Positions 1-10,729 of a stretch of DNA of 64,000 bases are shown in pieces. Source of the DNA: Monilinia fructicola (Eukaryota; Ascomycota; Leotiomycetes; Helotiales; Sclerotiniaceae); contig VICG01000008.1 of NCBI GenBank assembly GCA_008692225.1, forward strand, positions 693,001 to 757,000, given 5' to 3'. Each line of letters opens with the position of its first letter. Positions within the stretch are counted from its first letter, which is position 1. The notes beneath the pieces were generated by a model. The model saw nothing but the letters and a program-made list of their open reading frames with translations, searched no databases and was not told the origin of the DNA. A program made the position numbers and the translations under genes.

Positions 1-964
1 TTATTACCTAGTAATTATGAATTAGTCATTGCCCAGTAATTATTAATACTCATTCAAATAAATATATATATATTTTTGCCTCTTTCTATTTCATTCTGTT
101 CGTTTTATCTACCTATTTACCAATAAAGTAAGTCAACGTCAATAACTACTAGGTAGATCCAGATACTCCAAGGTTCCCGTCATAACTACATACAAATCAA
201 TCACATCATATTCTCCATTGATTGATTATTATTGTCTTCACCGACCAGACCATACCGTACCATCCAAATTATATCATATCATATCATATCATATCATATA
301 TAACTACACACAACTACATCCATCCATACTTACATACAACCTCTAATTACCAACCAATCTGTCTCCTACACACTCACGCACTCACGCACTTCATATAAAA
401 GCTCTTCCACGTATCATACCGTAGCCTAGCCTTACTTTTAGCGATTGGATTCTTTGCAAAAGCTTGAGCTAGTGTTCTCGTAAGCTAACCCGAACTCTTA
501 TACTCTTCTTATACCCGTGGAACCTCCTCTTACCTCCAATTACATACACCGTACACACCATATTCACATCCTCCATCCTCTACTCATCTACCCATCTACT
601 CATCTACCATCCATCCATCCATCATCCATTTATTCATCTATCCATCCATCCATCCATCCATCCATCCATCCATCCATCCCTCTCCACTTTCATCATCTTT
701 CCATTATTCCCTCCTACACTCATCAACAACAAATCAATCAATCAATCAATCAATCACTTACTTATAAGAACAACAACCACCACCATCACCATCACCACCA
801 CCAAACAAAATAATCCACAATCCACAATCCGCAATCCTTTTACAATAACTAAATCTTTCATAATACATCACAAACATATCCACTTCATCTATTCCTTTGA
901 TCGGTTCTTATAATATTTGATCCTTCGATCTTTCGAAGATAAAATATCCAAAAAGAACTGATAG

Positions 965-998
<34 letters not shown>

Positions 999-1185
999 CA
1001 TCACAAAGATAGGGAGATAGATTAGTAAGTTCATTCCAACATACGCTTCTTCATTCTTACTTCCTCGCGCACGTCACCGCTCGCTCGCTCTCTCCCTCTT
1101 CTCATTTATGATCACTTACTTATACTCCTTGTTGAATGATTACTGACAACCATACCTTTCTCCCATAGACTTGACACCGTCAATC
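1..1185. other. 5' intergenic / upstream region of the nbr1-like gene
   Basis: No gene is supported here. The stretch is AT-rich and full of short tandem repeats: ATATC units near 277-298, CATC units near 607-680, an AATC run near 732-755 and CAT units near 977-1000. The 98-codon open frame at 517-813 is made of these repeats and is not credible. The last 200 bp probably hold the nbr1 leader; a pyrimidine tract ending in CCCATAG at 1161-1168 could be the acceptor of a 5'UTR intron just before the ATG at 1186. Confidence 0.6.
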
Positions 1186-3993
1186 ATGGCATCCATCCAT
1201 CCCACCACCAACTCCAGATACTCTGGTTACCCTCAAGATCAATATTGAGGGTAGCAATAGAAGATTCAAGCTCCCTCTTCGTGATCTGGGTGCTAGCACT
1301 CTCCCCGATAAGGTATGTGATAACTTCCAATCTATTTACAAAATGAGGCTACATGATACTTCAAACACATTTCCGTCATCTCTATTCACGATGAATCTTG
1401 ATGATTACTTATTCGATGATGTGGCTAATCGTTATCGTGGCAATAGCTTCGTTATCTCCTTGCCATCCCTCCAACTTCCGAGGCTATCTTTGAGAGATAT
1501 TCCGATAGCGCTGCTGCCTTCATCGTACTCGATGCGACCAATCCTTCGGTTTACAAACAATTGTACCGTGCTGCCAAGGCTAAGCTTAAGCTCAGACTCA
1601 AGGTTACCGTCAAGAACAAGGAGCCCGTTGTGCCAAAGCCAGCAACGGTTGAAGATGAAGAACCACTTCCAACCAACGCTCGCGAGTTCGCCCCAGTATC
1701 TGCATCGGATGTCATGAACGCCACCGAACGCTCACAAGAGCTCCCAATTAGTCGTGAGGATGAATCGACCGCCGCCAAAGAACAAAAAAGAAAGGCTGCT
1801 GCAGCGTTAGCCTCGATGCAGAAGAACTTTATCGATATGGCTCTTGGTGGCAGTTCTTCCGGACCTTTCAAGTCTGAAACACAGCCATATCAGTTCAACA
1901 CCATTCCTACCACCACTGCTGAGCATGATTCCTGGTTCTCCCGTAGAATCTCTCAAACTGAGAGAGAACTTGCGTCAGGAACGAATGCACATATCTCCAA
2001 GGCTTTGGCCCCAAAACATCCATCACCTCCCAAGTCACCAGCTCCCGTCGTCAGCGTGTTCTCTCCGTCTACTGTAACAATTGCAGTATGGCTATCCCAG
2101 ATGTACATTTTCATTGCAGCACTTGTGTGATGATGGTGATTTCGACTTGTGCCCAGAGTGTAACGATGCTGGAGTCACATGCCATGGTGATCACTGGTTG
2201 ATCAAACGCATCGTGGACAAGGGCAAATACATCCACAGCACCACGGAAACCCTCGCTCCTAAAAAGCAATTCTCGGACTCCAAGGCTACACTCGTCGCCG
2301 CGGCCGTCGAAGAAGAGAAGGTACCTGTGCCTACACGTACTTGCAATTGTTGCATCTCGGAATTGTCCGAGGAGAACTTTGTCACTTGCACTGATTGTGA
2401 AGATTTTGACTTGTGCATTCAATGCCATGTATCATTGAAGCATGGTCACAACCCCAAGCACGCCTTTGCATTCGTGGATGAGGATATCAATCACGGTTTA
2501 ATTGCTCGTACTCTTCTCGCCCCCGGCCGAAACATCTCTCATGCTGCAGTTTGTGATGGATGTGACAAGTACATCTTTGGTGTTCGTCACAAGTGCCTTG
2601 ATTGCCCAGATTGGGATTACTGTGATTCGTGCATTGCGAATGCTAGCTTCATCCACCCTCGTCACAGATTCGTACCTCTATACGATGCGATCAAGCCTTT
2701 TGCTCGACCACAGGCTGTCAAGGCTCGTCACCATGGAATCTTCTGTGATGGACCTCTTTGCAATCAAAACAATTCCATGAGCACTTACATCATTGGAGAT
2801 CGTTACAAGTGTGCTGTGTGTCACGATACCGATTTCTGTGCTAGCTGCGAGGCTAGTCCATCCAACCAACACAACAAGACCCACCCTCTTATCAAGTTCA
2901 AAACCCCAGTTCGCAATGTCAGCGTCACCACTGTCGGTGATCATCCAAGCGGTAAGATCATGCCACCAATGGGTGATCGTCGCCCAGATAGCCAAACCAA
3001 CTCCAAGGCAACGGAGACGGTCCCAGCTCAATCCAACAATGCTGCAACACAAGTTCTAACAGTTGCTGAGGTTAAACCTACCGAAGTTAAAACTGAGGAG
3101 CCAGTCAAGGTTGAGGAGCCAGCCAAGGTTGAGGAGGCTGCTAAGGAACTTCCAGCCCCTGTTGAGGAGGAATTAGTTGCACACTTCGTTCGTGATGCAG
3201 TTGCTGATGGTACTATCATGACACCCAACTCAGTCTTTGAACAAACTTGGTATCTCCGAAATGGTGGTAAGACATCTTGGCCGGCTGGATGCAGCGTCCG
3301 ATTTGTAGGTGGTGATAACATGTGTGCTGTTGATCCAGATCACCCAGCTAGTGTCCATGAGCTTGTCAGCGCTGCTGAGAGCACAACTTGCTACACTGAA
3401 GTTGCCCCAGGTCAAGAATATGGTTTCACCGTATTGATGAGAACTCCTAGCCGTGCCGGCAACTTCATCTCCTACTGGCGTCTCACTACTCCAACTGGTG
3501 AGAAATTCGGCCACAGACTTTGGTGTGATATCACTGTCAATGAGCCGACGCCAATCATCAAGGAAGAAACCAAAGAAGAAGATCCACGAACTGTCGTGTT
3601 AGCGGCTCTTGATTCTATTACTCAACCACAACCCGAGGTTGAGTCCGCTGCTAGCGATGACGCTACACCGGTTCAAGCTGAGGATTTGTCAGTCGAGGCT
3701 GAGGAGACAGCCCGATCAAGGCTGATGGTAGTCAAATGATCTTCCCAAAGCTTGACAAGGAATCTCCAGTTTCAAGCATTCACCAGGAAGCTCAACACAA
3801 CGAACCTCAACAAGCACCAGAAGAGGTTCCAGCTTCTGAGGAAGTCTTCAATGATGACTTTGAGGAGTTTAATGAAAACTTTGAAGATGATGTGGTTGAC
3901 GAGGATGGATTCATGACTGATGAGGAGTATGATATTCTCGATGCTAGTGATGAGGAATACCTCGCAGAGCAAGAGTCAGCATCCAAGAAGTAA
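1186..3993 (+). CDS. nbr1: Nbr1-type selective autophagy receptor (PB1, four ZZ fingers, FW domain), reading frame interrupted by four indels
   Basis: A cytosolic cargo receptor of this family bridges cargo to Atg8. Exon 1 is 1186-1312 and encodes the start of a PB1 domain; the intron is 1313-1446; exon 2 runs to the TAA at 3991-3993. After the rest of PB1 (to about 1620) come four ZZ zinc fingers (about 2070-2215, 2335-2480, 2540-2690, 2740-2900, rich in CxxC pairs), then a Nbr1 FW domain (about 3165-3540) with conserved TW, WPAG and WCDI elements. The acidic tail carries EEYDIL (about 3922-3939), a good Atg8-interacting (LIR) candidate. Translation needs four frame changes: four extra bases in a CATC repeat at 1190-1202, two extra near 2062-2063, two extra near 2127-2128, and one missing A near 3718. 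With all four corrected, length is an exact 888 codons plus stop. It is either a pseudogene or, more likely, sequence error. The family call is secure; the exact start is inferred. Confidence 0.88.
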
Positions 3994-4648
3994 ATGCATT
4001 CATTGCCTGGGAAAATGCATCAGGGTAAAGATTATTACATGAGTAAAATGGGAAGAACGTGGACGAATATGGTGATGGGAATGAGGATGGATTATTACGA
4101 TTAAGGCAGGCGTAAGATTGACAACAAATAAGCTCTGGATAGCGGATGGATCAATGGAAATGGGTGGAGCTTTGGGGGTTTTTGGTTATTTTTCGGTAGG
4201 GGAGGGGAAAGGGTCTATCTCACTCGTTGCTTTTCTCTTGCGCCGTTTTTTCTGGACCTTTTCATTTTTTTCTTTAACTACTATCAATTTTGTGATGATA
4301 CTTTTCGCAAGGAAGATTTCACTCAAGGTTGATTGTGGTGGGAATGGTTCGGTGGTGCTTTACTATTAGGTAGGAATAATTTATTAGGGAAAGAAATTGA
4401 TGATTTTTAAAAATTCATTGAATTAATTTTTTGTGATGTGATGATGGTGGAGATGTTGGGTGATAATCAGGCATGTAGGGTATGAGTAGGTGTATGATTT
4501 GTAATATGATTCCTCTGGCAATGAGTTTGGGGTTGGAAGGGAGGGGTTAAGAGAGGGAGAGAGGGAGTGGGTGATATGATATTAATTGATTATTCAATAA
4601 CGGCCAAAGGAAGGATGATTGTAAAGGCTTTAAGTTGAGTTGAGTTGA
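3994..4648. other. Intergenic, 3' side of nbr1
   Basis: This likely holds the nbr1 3'UTR and AT-rich spacer. The 83-codon frame at 4118-4369 has no recognisable features. I see no other gene. Confidence 0.5.
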
Positions 4649-4658
4649 GTTAAGCGAC

Positions 4659-4690
<32 letters not shown>

Positions 4691-4856
4691 GATCTGGAAT
4701 CAAATATGCGGTTAGGGAAGGGAAGGGAGGGGAGGGGAGGGGATGGGATGCGGAGGGGGGCGGACGGGAATCCTGTATGGTTGTTGGTGTTGTTGTTGTT
4801 GTTTTATTGTCTTTGAGGATTTTTTGATGTTTTCGTTTTTGTTTTTTTTCTTTTGG

Positions 4857-4891
<35 letters not shown>

Positions 4892-5531
4892 AGGGGGGAT
4901 GGGGGAAGGGTGAAGGGTTTTGGAGGGAAGGGGGGGAGAGGGGGTTGTTTGGTGTTATTTGTGAAATCTTGGATTTTGGTTCTTGGTTCTTGGTTTTTGG
5001 TTCTTGGTTCTTGGTTCTTGGTTCTTGGTTTTGGGTTCTTGGTTTTGGGTTCTTGGTTTTGGGTTTTGGGTAGGGGGGTTGTGGTGTGGAGGTGCCTAGA
5101 TGGATATGGATATGGATATGGATATGAAGAGGTAGCCCATTCGTTAGGTACATGATGCCAATGCGATACGATACGATCCAACCGATCCAATCCGATCCGA
5201 TCGGTTCAGGGGCTACGATCCCGGCCTGATTGGGATGAAATGGAATGAATTGCATCTCGGGTCGGGGCGTCTCTCCATCTATCGGGCGTCCTGTCTTGTG
5301 CTGCTTGTGGCTCTATGGGGGAGGATGCCGGAGGGGAGGATGCCGGAAGAAAGAAAGAAAGAAAGAAAAAAAGAAAGAAAGAAAGAAAGAAAGAAAGAAA
5401 AATTATGCTGGTTGGAAGGTTACCTTTCGGCTTCCAGGGCTGCTTGTTTTTGTCGATGGCGATGGCGATGTTGATGTTGATGTTGATGTTGATTTCCCCT
5501 TTTCGCTCTTTTTTTCGTGTCTCAAGTCTAA

Positions 5532-5565
<34 letters not shown>

Positions 5566-5575
5566 CACCTCCCTC
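4649..5575. repeat. Cluster of microsatellites and homopolymers
   Basis: Successive simple repeats are packed into under 1 kb: GATT units (4661-4690), GGGA/GGGGA units (about 4715-4750), GTT units (4785-4802), an unbroken run of 32 G (4859-4890), a heptamer GGTTCTT array with GGTTTT variants (4979-5068), GGATAT units (5101-5126), GAAA units (5347-5400), GTTGAT units (5468-5493) and CA units (5532-5563). The proline-, glycine- or lysine-rich open frames on both strands here are products of the repeats and are not genes. Confidence 0.9.
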
Positions 5576-6446
5576 TCCCCCAGAAACGAACGTAAGTATC
5601 AGAAGTACTCGAATACAGAGCACAAACGGGAAACCCGATTCAAAAATCAAGATGGATATCCCCCAGCTTCACACACCTTCGACCTCACTTGTTCTACGGC
5701 GGAAGATGCATAGATTCGGGAGATGCACAGATCGATCATCGATGCATGCCCTGACCATTCTTGCACCCCGGGCGTGGGATCCCTGGGCGATGGGCCTTTT
5801 GTGTGCGCTTGTTGGGTGGGCGGTACTGTATTTGTATTGTGGCACGCCGTGGGATGTGTACGGGGTGATATTCGGGTTTGCGGTTTCGGGGGTGGGTTTG
5901 ATGGCGGGGTGTTGGGTGTTGGGTGTTGGGTGTTGGGTCTGGTGGACATTTGGGGTTCTTTTCTTGGGTTTGTGGGAGGGGAGGATGAGATGGGTGGATG
6001 GTTTGTTATTCTTTATATTTTGTTCATCCACTCATCGATTTCTTCGTCAACACTTTTCGATCCCTCTCCTCCATCTCCCATCTCCCATCTCCCATCTCCC
6101 ATCTCCCATCATTGCCTATCTGCCCCGGCGACATACATTCCAAAAACCAATCCGTTTTTATCCATCCCATTCCATTGATCCCGTTCGTCTTGCGCTCGGT
6201 AAACGTGTTTCCCCTTTTCATTCTTTCCTTCCCTGTGCTGTTGATCGTTGTTTGGATCTCCATCTGTATCCTGACTCTCAACTCTAGATGATTACGCGAT
6301 GCTCAAAAAATATCGTCCATGCTGTGGATGCAGCAAGATTACTCATCGTGCAACTTTGGCAGACGACTACTTTCACAGACCTATCTATACGTGTATAAGA
6401 AAGAACTTACAAAGTCCTCCCCCCGCTCGCTTAATTGTTATATATA
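5576..6446. other. Intergenic with a doubtful membrane-protein frame at 5652-6287 (+)
   Basis: The 211-codon plus-strand frame at 5652-6287 starts MDIPQLHTPS and has about 60 hydrophobic, Trp/Gly-rich residues in its middle that could be two or three membrane spans. Those residues partly come from a GTTGGGT repeat (about 5910-5940), and the later part from a CCATCTC repeat (6071-6110). I do not recognise it and see no introns. It could be an orphan membrane protein but is more likely non-coding. Confidence 0.3.
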
Positions 6447-6840
6447 CAGTAGAACCTGATTATACCGGACAAAGAATTTCAGCCAATTAGATCCGGTATA
6501 ATCAGGTTTTCGGTATAATCAGATATACATAAAAAATTATACAATATTTATATAGATATTATATAACTTAATATAATATTATATAGGTTTATACAATTTA
6601 TACAAATTGAAAATTTGATATGATTATATAATCAATTTTTTTTTAGTAAATCATTACGTGTTAACTAATAATCCTATATAAATTAACCTGTTTATATTGG
6701 AATCTCGAAAAAATATACCAGTATCCCGTTATAAGCAAAAATTTCGTTACTTCCATATAAAATCAAATGAAATTGAAAAAAAAATTTCGGTATAACCAGG
6801 ATTCCGGTATAACCAAGTCCGGTATAACCAGGTTCTACTG
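6447..6840. mobile_element. Pogo/Tigger-like (Tc1-mariner) MITE with TA target duplication
   Basis: The element begins CAGTAGAACCTGATTATACC and ends with its near-perfect inverted copy GGTATAACCAGGTTCTACTG. It is flanked by TA on both sides (6445-6446 and 6841-6842). Each end holds further subterminal copies of the GGTATAA(T/C)CAGG motif, so both ends can fold. The core of about 250 bp is AT-rich with no open frame. CAGTAGAACCT ends with a TA duplication are typical of pogo/Tigger-type elements. It is a non-autonomous copy. Confidence 0.85.
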
Positions 6841-6842
6841 TA

Positions 6843-7124
6843 TACATATATACATATATACATATAGCATCTACAGCATTTATAATACGCAATATTGAAT
6901 CAATCCAGCAAGACGGATGCCTTTAAGGATTAGAAGTATAAATTGAGGTTACTTACTTACTTGGTACTTACTTACTCACTTACGCACTTACTTACTAGGT
7001 ACAGTAGTTGCTTGTGAAAACCGAGTGCCAGCTTTTGTAGATCCTTTGGGGAATTATCAATCAATGGATTGATTTACTTGACGATTATTTTTCTTCCTTT
7101 CCCTTTCCCTTTCTCTTTCTCTTT
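6843..7124. other. Short spacer with TTAC repeats
   Basis: Contains ACTT/TTAC tetranucleotide units around 6948-6998 and a CTTTCC-type pyrimidine run around 7090-7125. No gene seen. Confidence 0.6.
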
Positions 7125-7907
7125 TTGTTTATATATTTATATTTATATTTATATTTATATTTATATTTATATTTATATTTATATTTATTTATATTTATAT
7201 TTATATATTATATTTATATTTATATTTATATTTATATTTATATTTATATTTATATTTATATTTATATTTATATTTATATTATATTTATATTTATATTTAT
7301 ATATTTATATTTGTGTTTGTATTTATTTATATTTATATTTATTTATATTTTATATTATATTTATATTTATATTTATATTTATATTTATATTTATATTTAT
7401 ATTATATTTATATTTATATATTTATATATTTATATTTATATTTATATTTATATTTATATTTATATTTATATTTATATTTATATTTATATTTATATTTATA
7501 TTTATATTTATATTTATATTCATATTTATATTCATATTCATATTCATATTCATATTCATATTCATATTCATATTCATATTCATATTCATATTTATATTTA
7601 TATTTATATTTATATTCATATTTATATTCATATTTATATTCATATTTGTATTCATATTTATTTTATATTTATATTCATTTATATATTTATATTTATATTT
7701 ATATTTATATTTATATTTATATTTATATTTATATTTATATTTATATTTATATATTTATATTTATATTTATATTTATATTTATATTTATATGTTTATATTT
7801 ATGTTTATATTTATATTTATATTTGTGTTTATGTTAATGTTAATATTAATGTTTATTATATTAAAATCAAAATCAAAATCAAAATCAAAATCAAAATCAA
7901 AATCAAA
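7125..7907. repeat. Long ATTTAT hexanucleotide array followed by a TCAAAA array
   Basis: About 700 bp (7127-7855) are built from TTTATA/ATTTAT units, with blocks in which TTTATA becomes TTCATA (about 7519-7590 and 7614-7672), so the array has internal sub-variants. It ends in a clean hexamer array of TCAAAA (about 7862-7906). All six frames are largely open and encode alternating Ile/Tyr/Phe or Asn/Met runs, which are not genes. Confidence 0.95.
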
Positions 7908-8466
7908 AAAAATCTCCCTCAATCATAAACCTCTTGATATTATATCTAGGCAAGTAAGTAATGCATTAACATCATTTATCCTTTATTCCCAATCATTCTC
8001 AGCATGTGTCCAACGCGGCCCGCAACCCGCATCCCGCAGTTCTGACGCCCCAATCTGAATCGTAACCTTTTATATATAATCACGAAATCACGGATCTTGC
8101 GTCCTTCCTTCCTTTCTTTCCTCCTCTCCTCTCCACTCCACTCTCAGAAAACGTCAGCCAAACAACCACGCCCATTAAACAATTAAGTAAGAGTAATCCA
8201 TGCCCTAGGATCCATCCGTTTGAATGTCATGCAGTCATGCGTAAGCCAATCTATGACAGACGTTTCTCCATACTCCATCAATATCGTGCCCCATAGCCTA
8301 GCATAGCATATTCCCAACGCATAGCCCATACCCAAAAATCACTCGACGTCAGAGCTCCCACAAACATTGAGAGTCCCATCAAGAACAAGGAACCAAATAC
8401 AATCCAATAGCACTCTTGGCACTATTTTCAAAATACTCCAATCCCACCCCTCCCACGCTCTTCGCG
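7908..8466. other. Intergenic, 3' side of the wall-protein gene
   Basis: Unique, moderately AT-rich sequence with no supported gene. The part next to 8466 is expected to hold the 3'UTR of the minus-strand wall-protein gene. Confidence 0.5.
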
Positions 8467-9471
8467 CTATAGCTGAGCGTCTTGTCCAGTCGGACACGTG
8501 AATGTTGCCACCGTATACGCGTTGCCTGGAAGGATCTGCACGGTTTTCAAATCCGTTCGTACCGCTGGTTGCGTGTGGAACGTGGTGTTGGCATTGGCGA
8601 TTCCACTCAACAACGCAAAATCAATCCCGCCGTTTTCCTCGGTTTCTTCCTCTATGCCGGTGAAATTGTATGAGCCGGCTTGAGTGGCGGATGCGACGGG
8701 GAAAAGAAAGAGGAGTGCGCAGGTGCCGGTGTAGGGGGAGGTGGAGGGGATATCGAAATTAAAGATGGTGGCGTTTTGAGGGGTGATGTGAGCGGTGAAT
8801 TGGTTGCCGAATGCATGGTCTGGAGATTCGGAAGAGACGGGAACAATGAGGTGAGGATATTGAAAGGGACCTGATGCGATATCTGTGGGGCATGAAGCGG
8901 TGGTAGAGATAGCTGGGGTAGTTGCGGCCACAGTTGCAGAAGTAGCAGTGGAGGTGGCAGGGGCAACTGAACTCGTCGAAGTGGATGTAGGTCTTCCCAA
9001 AGCTGCACAACTAAAACCACCAGTGAGGATCTGGATAGTCTCACAGCCCGTGGTGTTGGTCTTGGCTTGGGTAAAAATATTGAAACTTCCATCTTCACCC
9101 GGACCCGTCGCCGGACAAGCTAACCAATTCGCATTGGTGTCGTTGTAGAGTAAATTTCCATTATTTCCCAATGTAAATAAAGTTACTGCAGAGCCTTGCT
9201 TGCATTGAAATTGAGCCGTGGTGGAAGAGATACTGCAATTATGACCTTCAGCATCGGTGAGTCTTTTGGCATCAATGCTGTAAACGCCTTGGGGATAAGA
9301 TCCGCCGATTCGATTTTCTCCTATGGTTGTTTCGACGACGGAACCCTTTGGATCACCAATTGCAATCAAGGAGAAGGTACATGGAGTAGCTTGTCTTGAG
9401 AAGATTTGTCTTGGGAGAACAGCAGCATTTGTTGCCGCTGCGAGGGCGAGGAAAGAAAGTGAGTACTTCAT
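8467..9471 (-). CDS. Secreted cell-wall protein with PIR-type N-terminal and But2-type C-terminal domain
   Basis: Single exon, 334 residues from the ATG at 9471. An in-frame ATG five codons upstream is less likely because the chosen Met directly starts the signal peptide (MKYSLSFLALAAATNAAVLP, followed by RQ, a Kex2-like site region). Residues about 30-165 look like the C-terminal domain of PIR/mannoprotein wall proteins (YSIDAK, spaced Cys, FQC, LACPA). A Ser/Thr/Ala-rich linker (about 165-195, probably O-glycosylated) leads to a domain starting CPTDIASGPFQYPHLIVPV that matches the fungal But2 C-terminal family. Several N-glycosylation sequons are present. It is probably an extracellular or wall-bound structural protein; no catalytic residues are apparent. 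Family assignment is from recalled motifs. Confidence 0.82.
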   Translation of the reverse strand: MKYSLSFLALAAATNAAVLPRQIFSRQATPCTFSLIAIGDPKGSVVETTIGENRIGGSYPQGVYSIDAKRLTDAEGHNCSISSTTAQFQCKQGSAVTLFTLGNNGNLLYNDTNANWLACPATGPGEDGSFNIFTQAKTNTTGCETIQILTGGFSCAALGRPTSTSTSSVAPATSTATSATVAATTPAISTTASCPTDIASGPFQYPHLIVPVSSESPDHAFGNQFTAHITPQNATIFNFDIPSTSPYTGTCALLFLFPVASATQAGSYNFTGIEEETEENGGIDFALLSGIANANTTFHTQPAVRTDLKTVQILPGNAYTVATFTCPTGQDAQL

Positions 9472-10584
9472 AATGAAATCTTCCAAATTTGTAGACGATT
9501 TAGGATTTTAGGATTGAAGATTTGATAAATGAGTACAAGCAATAAGAGGGAGAAGGGAGAAGGGAGAAGGGAGAAGGGAGAAAGGGTTGTAGTTTTTGAG
9601 GAGGTTGATATGAAGGAAGTGGAAAGGTTATGTCTGTGTTTATGTTTATGTTGAAATGAAGTGAATGAGGTGGATGAGGTGGATGGTGTGGATGAGGTGA
9701 GGTCGAGTAACCTTAATGAGGGGTTGGTTGCTACGGTGGTTCGATCCAAACTTTGGATGATAATTCCAAAATTAAAATAAGAAATGATGGATCGCTGCTG
9801 CTGCTGCTGCTGATATTCTTATTTGCATCAAAGTACAAAGTGAAGTAGGAAGCAAAATCATTCCAAGATTGCAAAGTAAGAAAGGAAAGAAATGCTCGAG
9901 TATATATATCCATGGATGAATGGATGGATGGATGGATAGATATATGAATGGATATATGTATGGCCGATTCATGGATGTATATAAACTTCTACAACCCAGT
10001 ATATCTCAACTAATAGGAAGCATCATATGAGATAAAGATTAACTTATGCATATTCCTGCATATTCTGTGGATCATTACTTCTTTGTTTCTTTCTACCTCT
10101 ACCACCTTTTCCCTTTTTCCCTTTTCCTCTCTTCCCTTTTCCTTGACGAGAATCAATTTGCTTGTTTGGTTGGTCGTTTGCTCGCTCATCGTCATTGATG
10201 ATTGACGAATGTAAATTGTCTAGTTCTAGATGAATGCAAGTAATATAAATATCCATTTGTACAACATCACCTTACATGGATGGATCATGGATACCTCTAC
10301 AATATCTACCTACTTATCTCTTCGTATTCAACTATCTGAGGTCTGAAATCTTTTCTTGAAAATAATGCTTGACCAATAATTAATTAATTTATATTTTACT
10401 TAAAGGGGTAACTAGAACTACCCGACATAGGGAACCTTAACGTGAGATCCATATCAAAGTAAGTAAATCTCTACCAGAAACATACATACAACCTTGGAAG
10501 TAATAAGTACACTTTGTATAGAATAGAATTCACTCACCAACCCAACTACCACCCTCCCTTCCTTCATACCTGACTCATTTACCC
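9472..10584. other. Upstream region of the wall-protein gene, repeat-rich
   Basis: Promoter side of the minus-strand wall-protein gene. It contains GGGAGAA units (about 9548-9582), TGGATGAGG-like units (9664-9700), GCT units (9796-9812) and GGAT units (9912-9938). No gene is supported. Confidence 0.5.
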
Positions 10585-10729
10585 TCAAGACTTCACGACC
10601 TCAAGACTTCAAGACTTCAAGGCTTCAAGACTTCAAGACTTCAAGACTTCAAGACCTCAAGACCTCAAGACCTCAAGACCTCAAGATCTCAAGACCTCAA
10701 GACCTCAAGACCTCAAGACCTCAAGACCT
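10585..10729. repeat. 8-bp tandem array (CAAGACTT / CAAGACCT)
   Basis: About eighteen head-to-tail copies of an octamer. The left half is mainly CAAGACTT and the right half mainly CAAGACCT, suggesting two expansions from variant units. No coding signal. Confidence 0.9.

Noticed and set aside
1561..2130. Separate small gene in frame 1 (189 codons)
   Set aside because: It is the PB1-to-ZZ linker of nbr1; its end is the frame break near 2062, not a real C-terminus.
4650..5255. 201-codon minus-strand frame and overlapping frames in the microsatellite cluster
   Set aside because: Composition is dictated by tandem repeats (Pro, Lys-Asn-Gln runs); no splice sites or domain, and all frames are open because the repeats lack stops.
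7069..8058. 329-codon plus-strand frame of alternating Ile/Phe/Tyr
   Set aside because: It is translation of the ATTTAT hexamer array, which is open in most frames.
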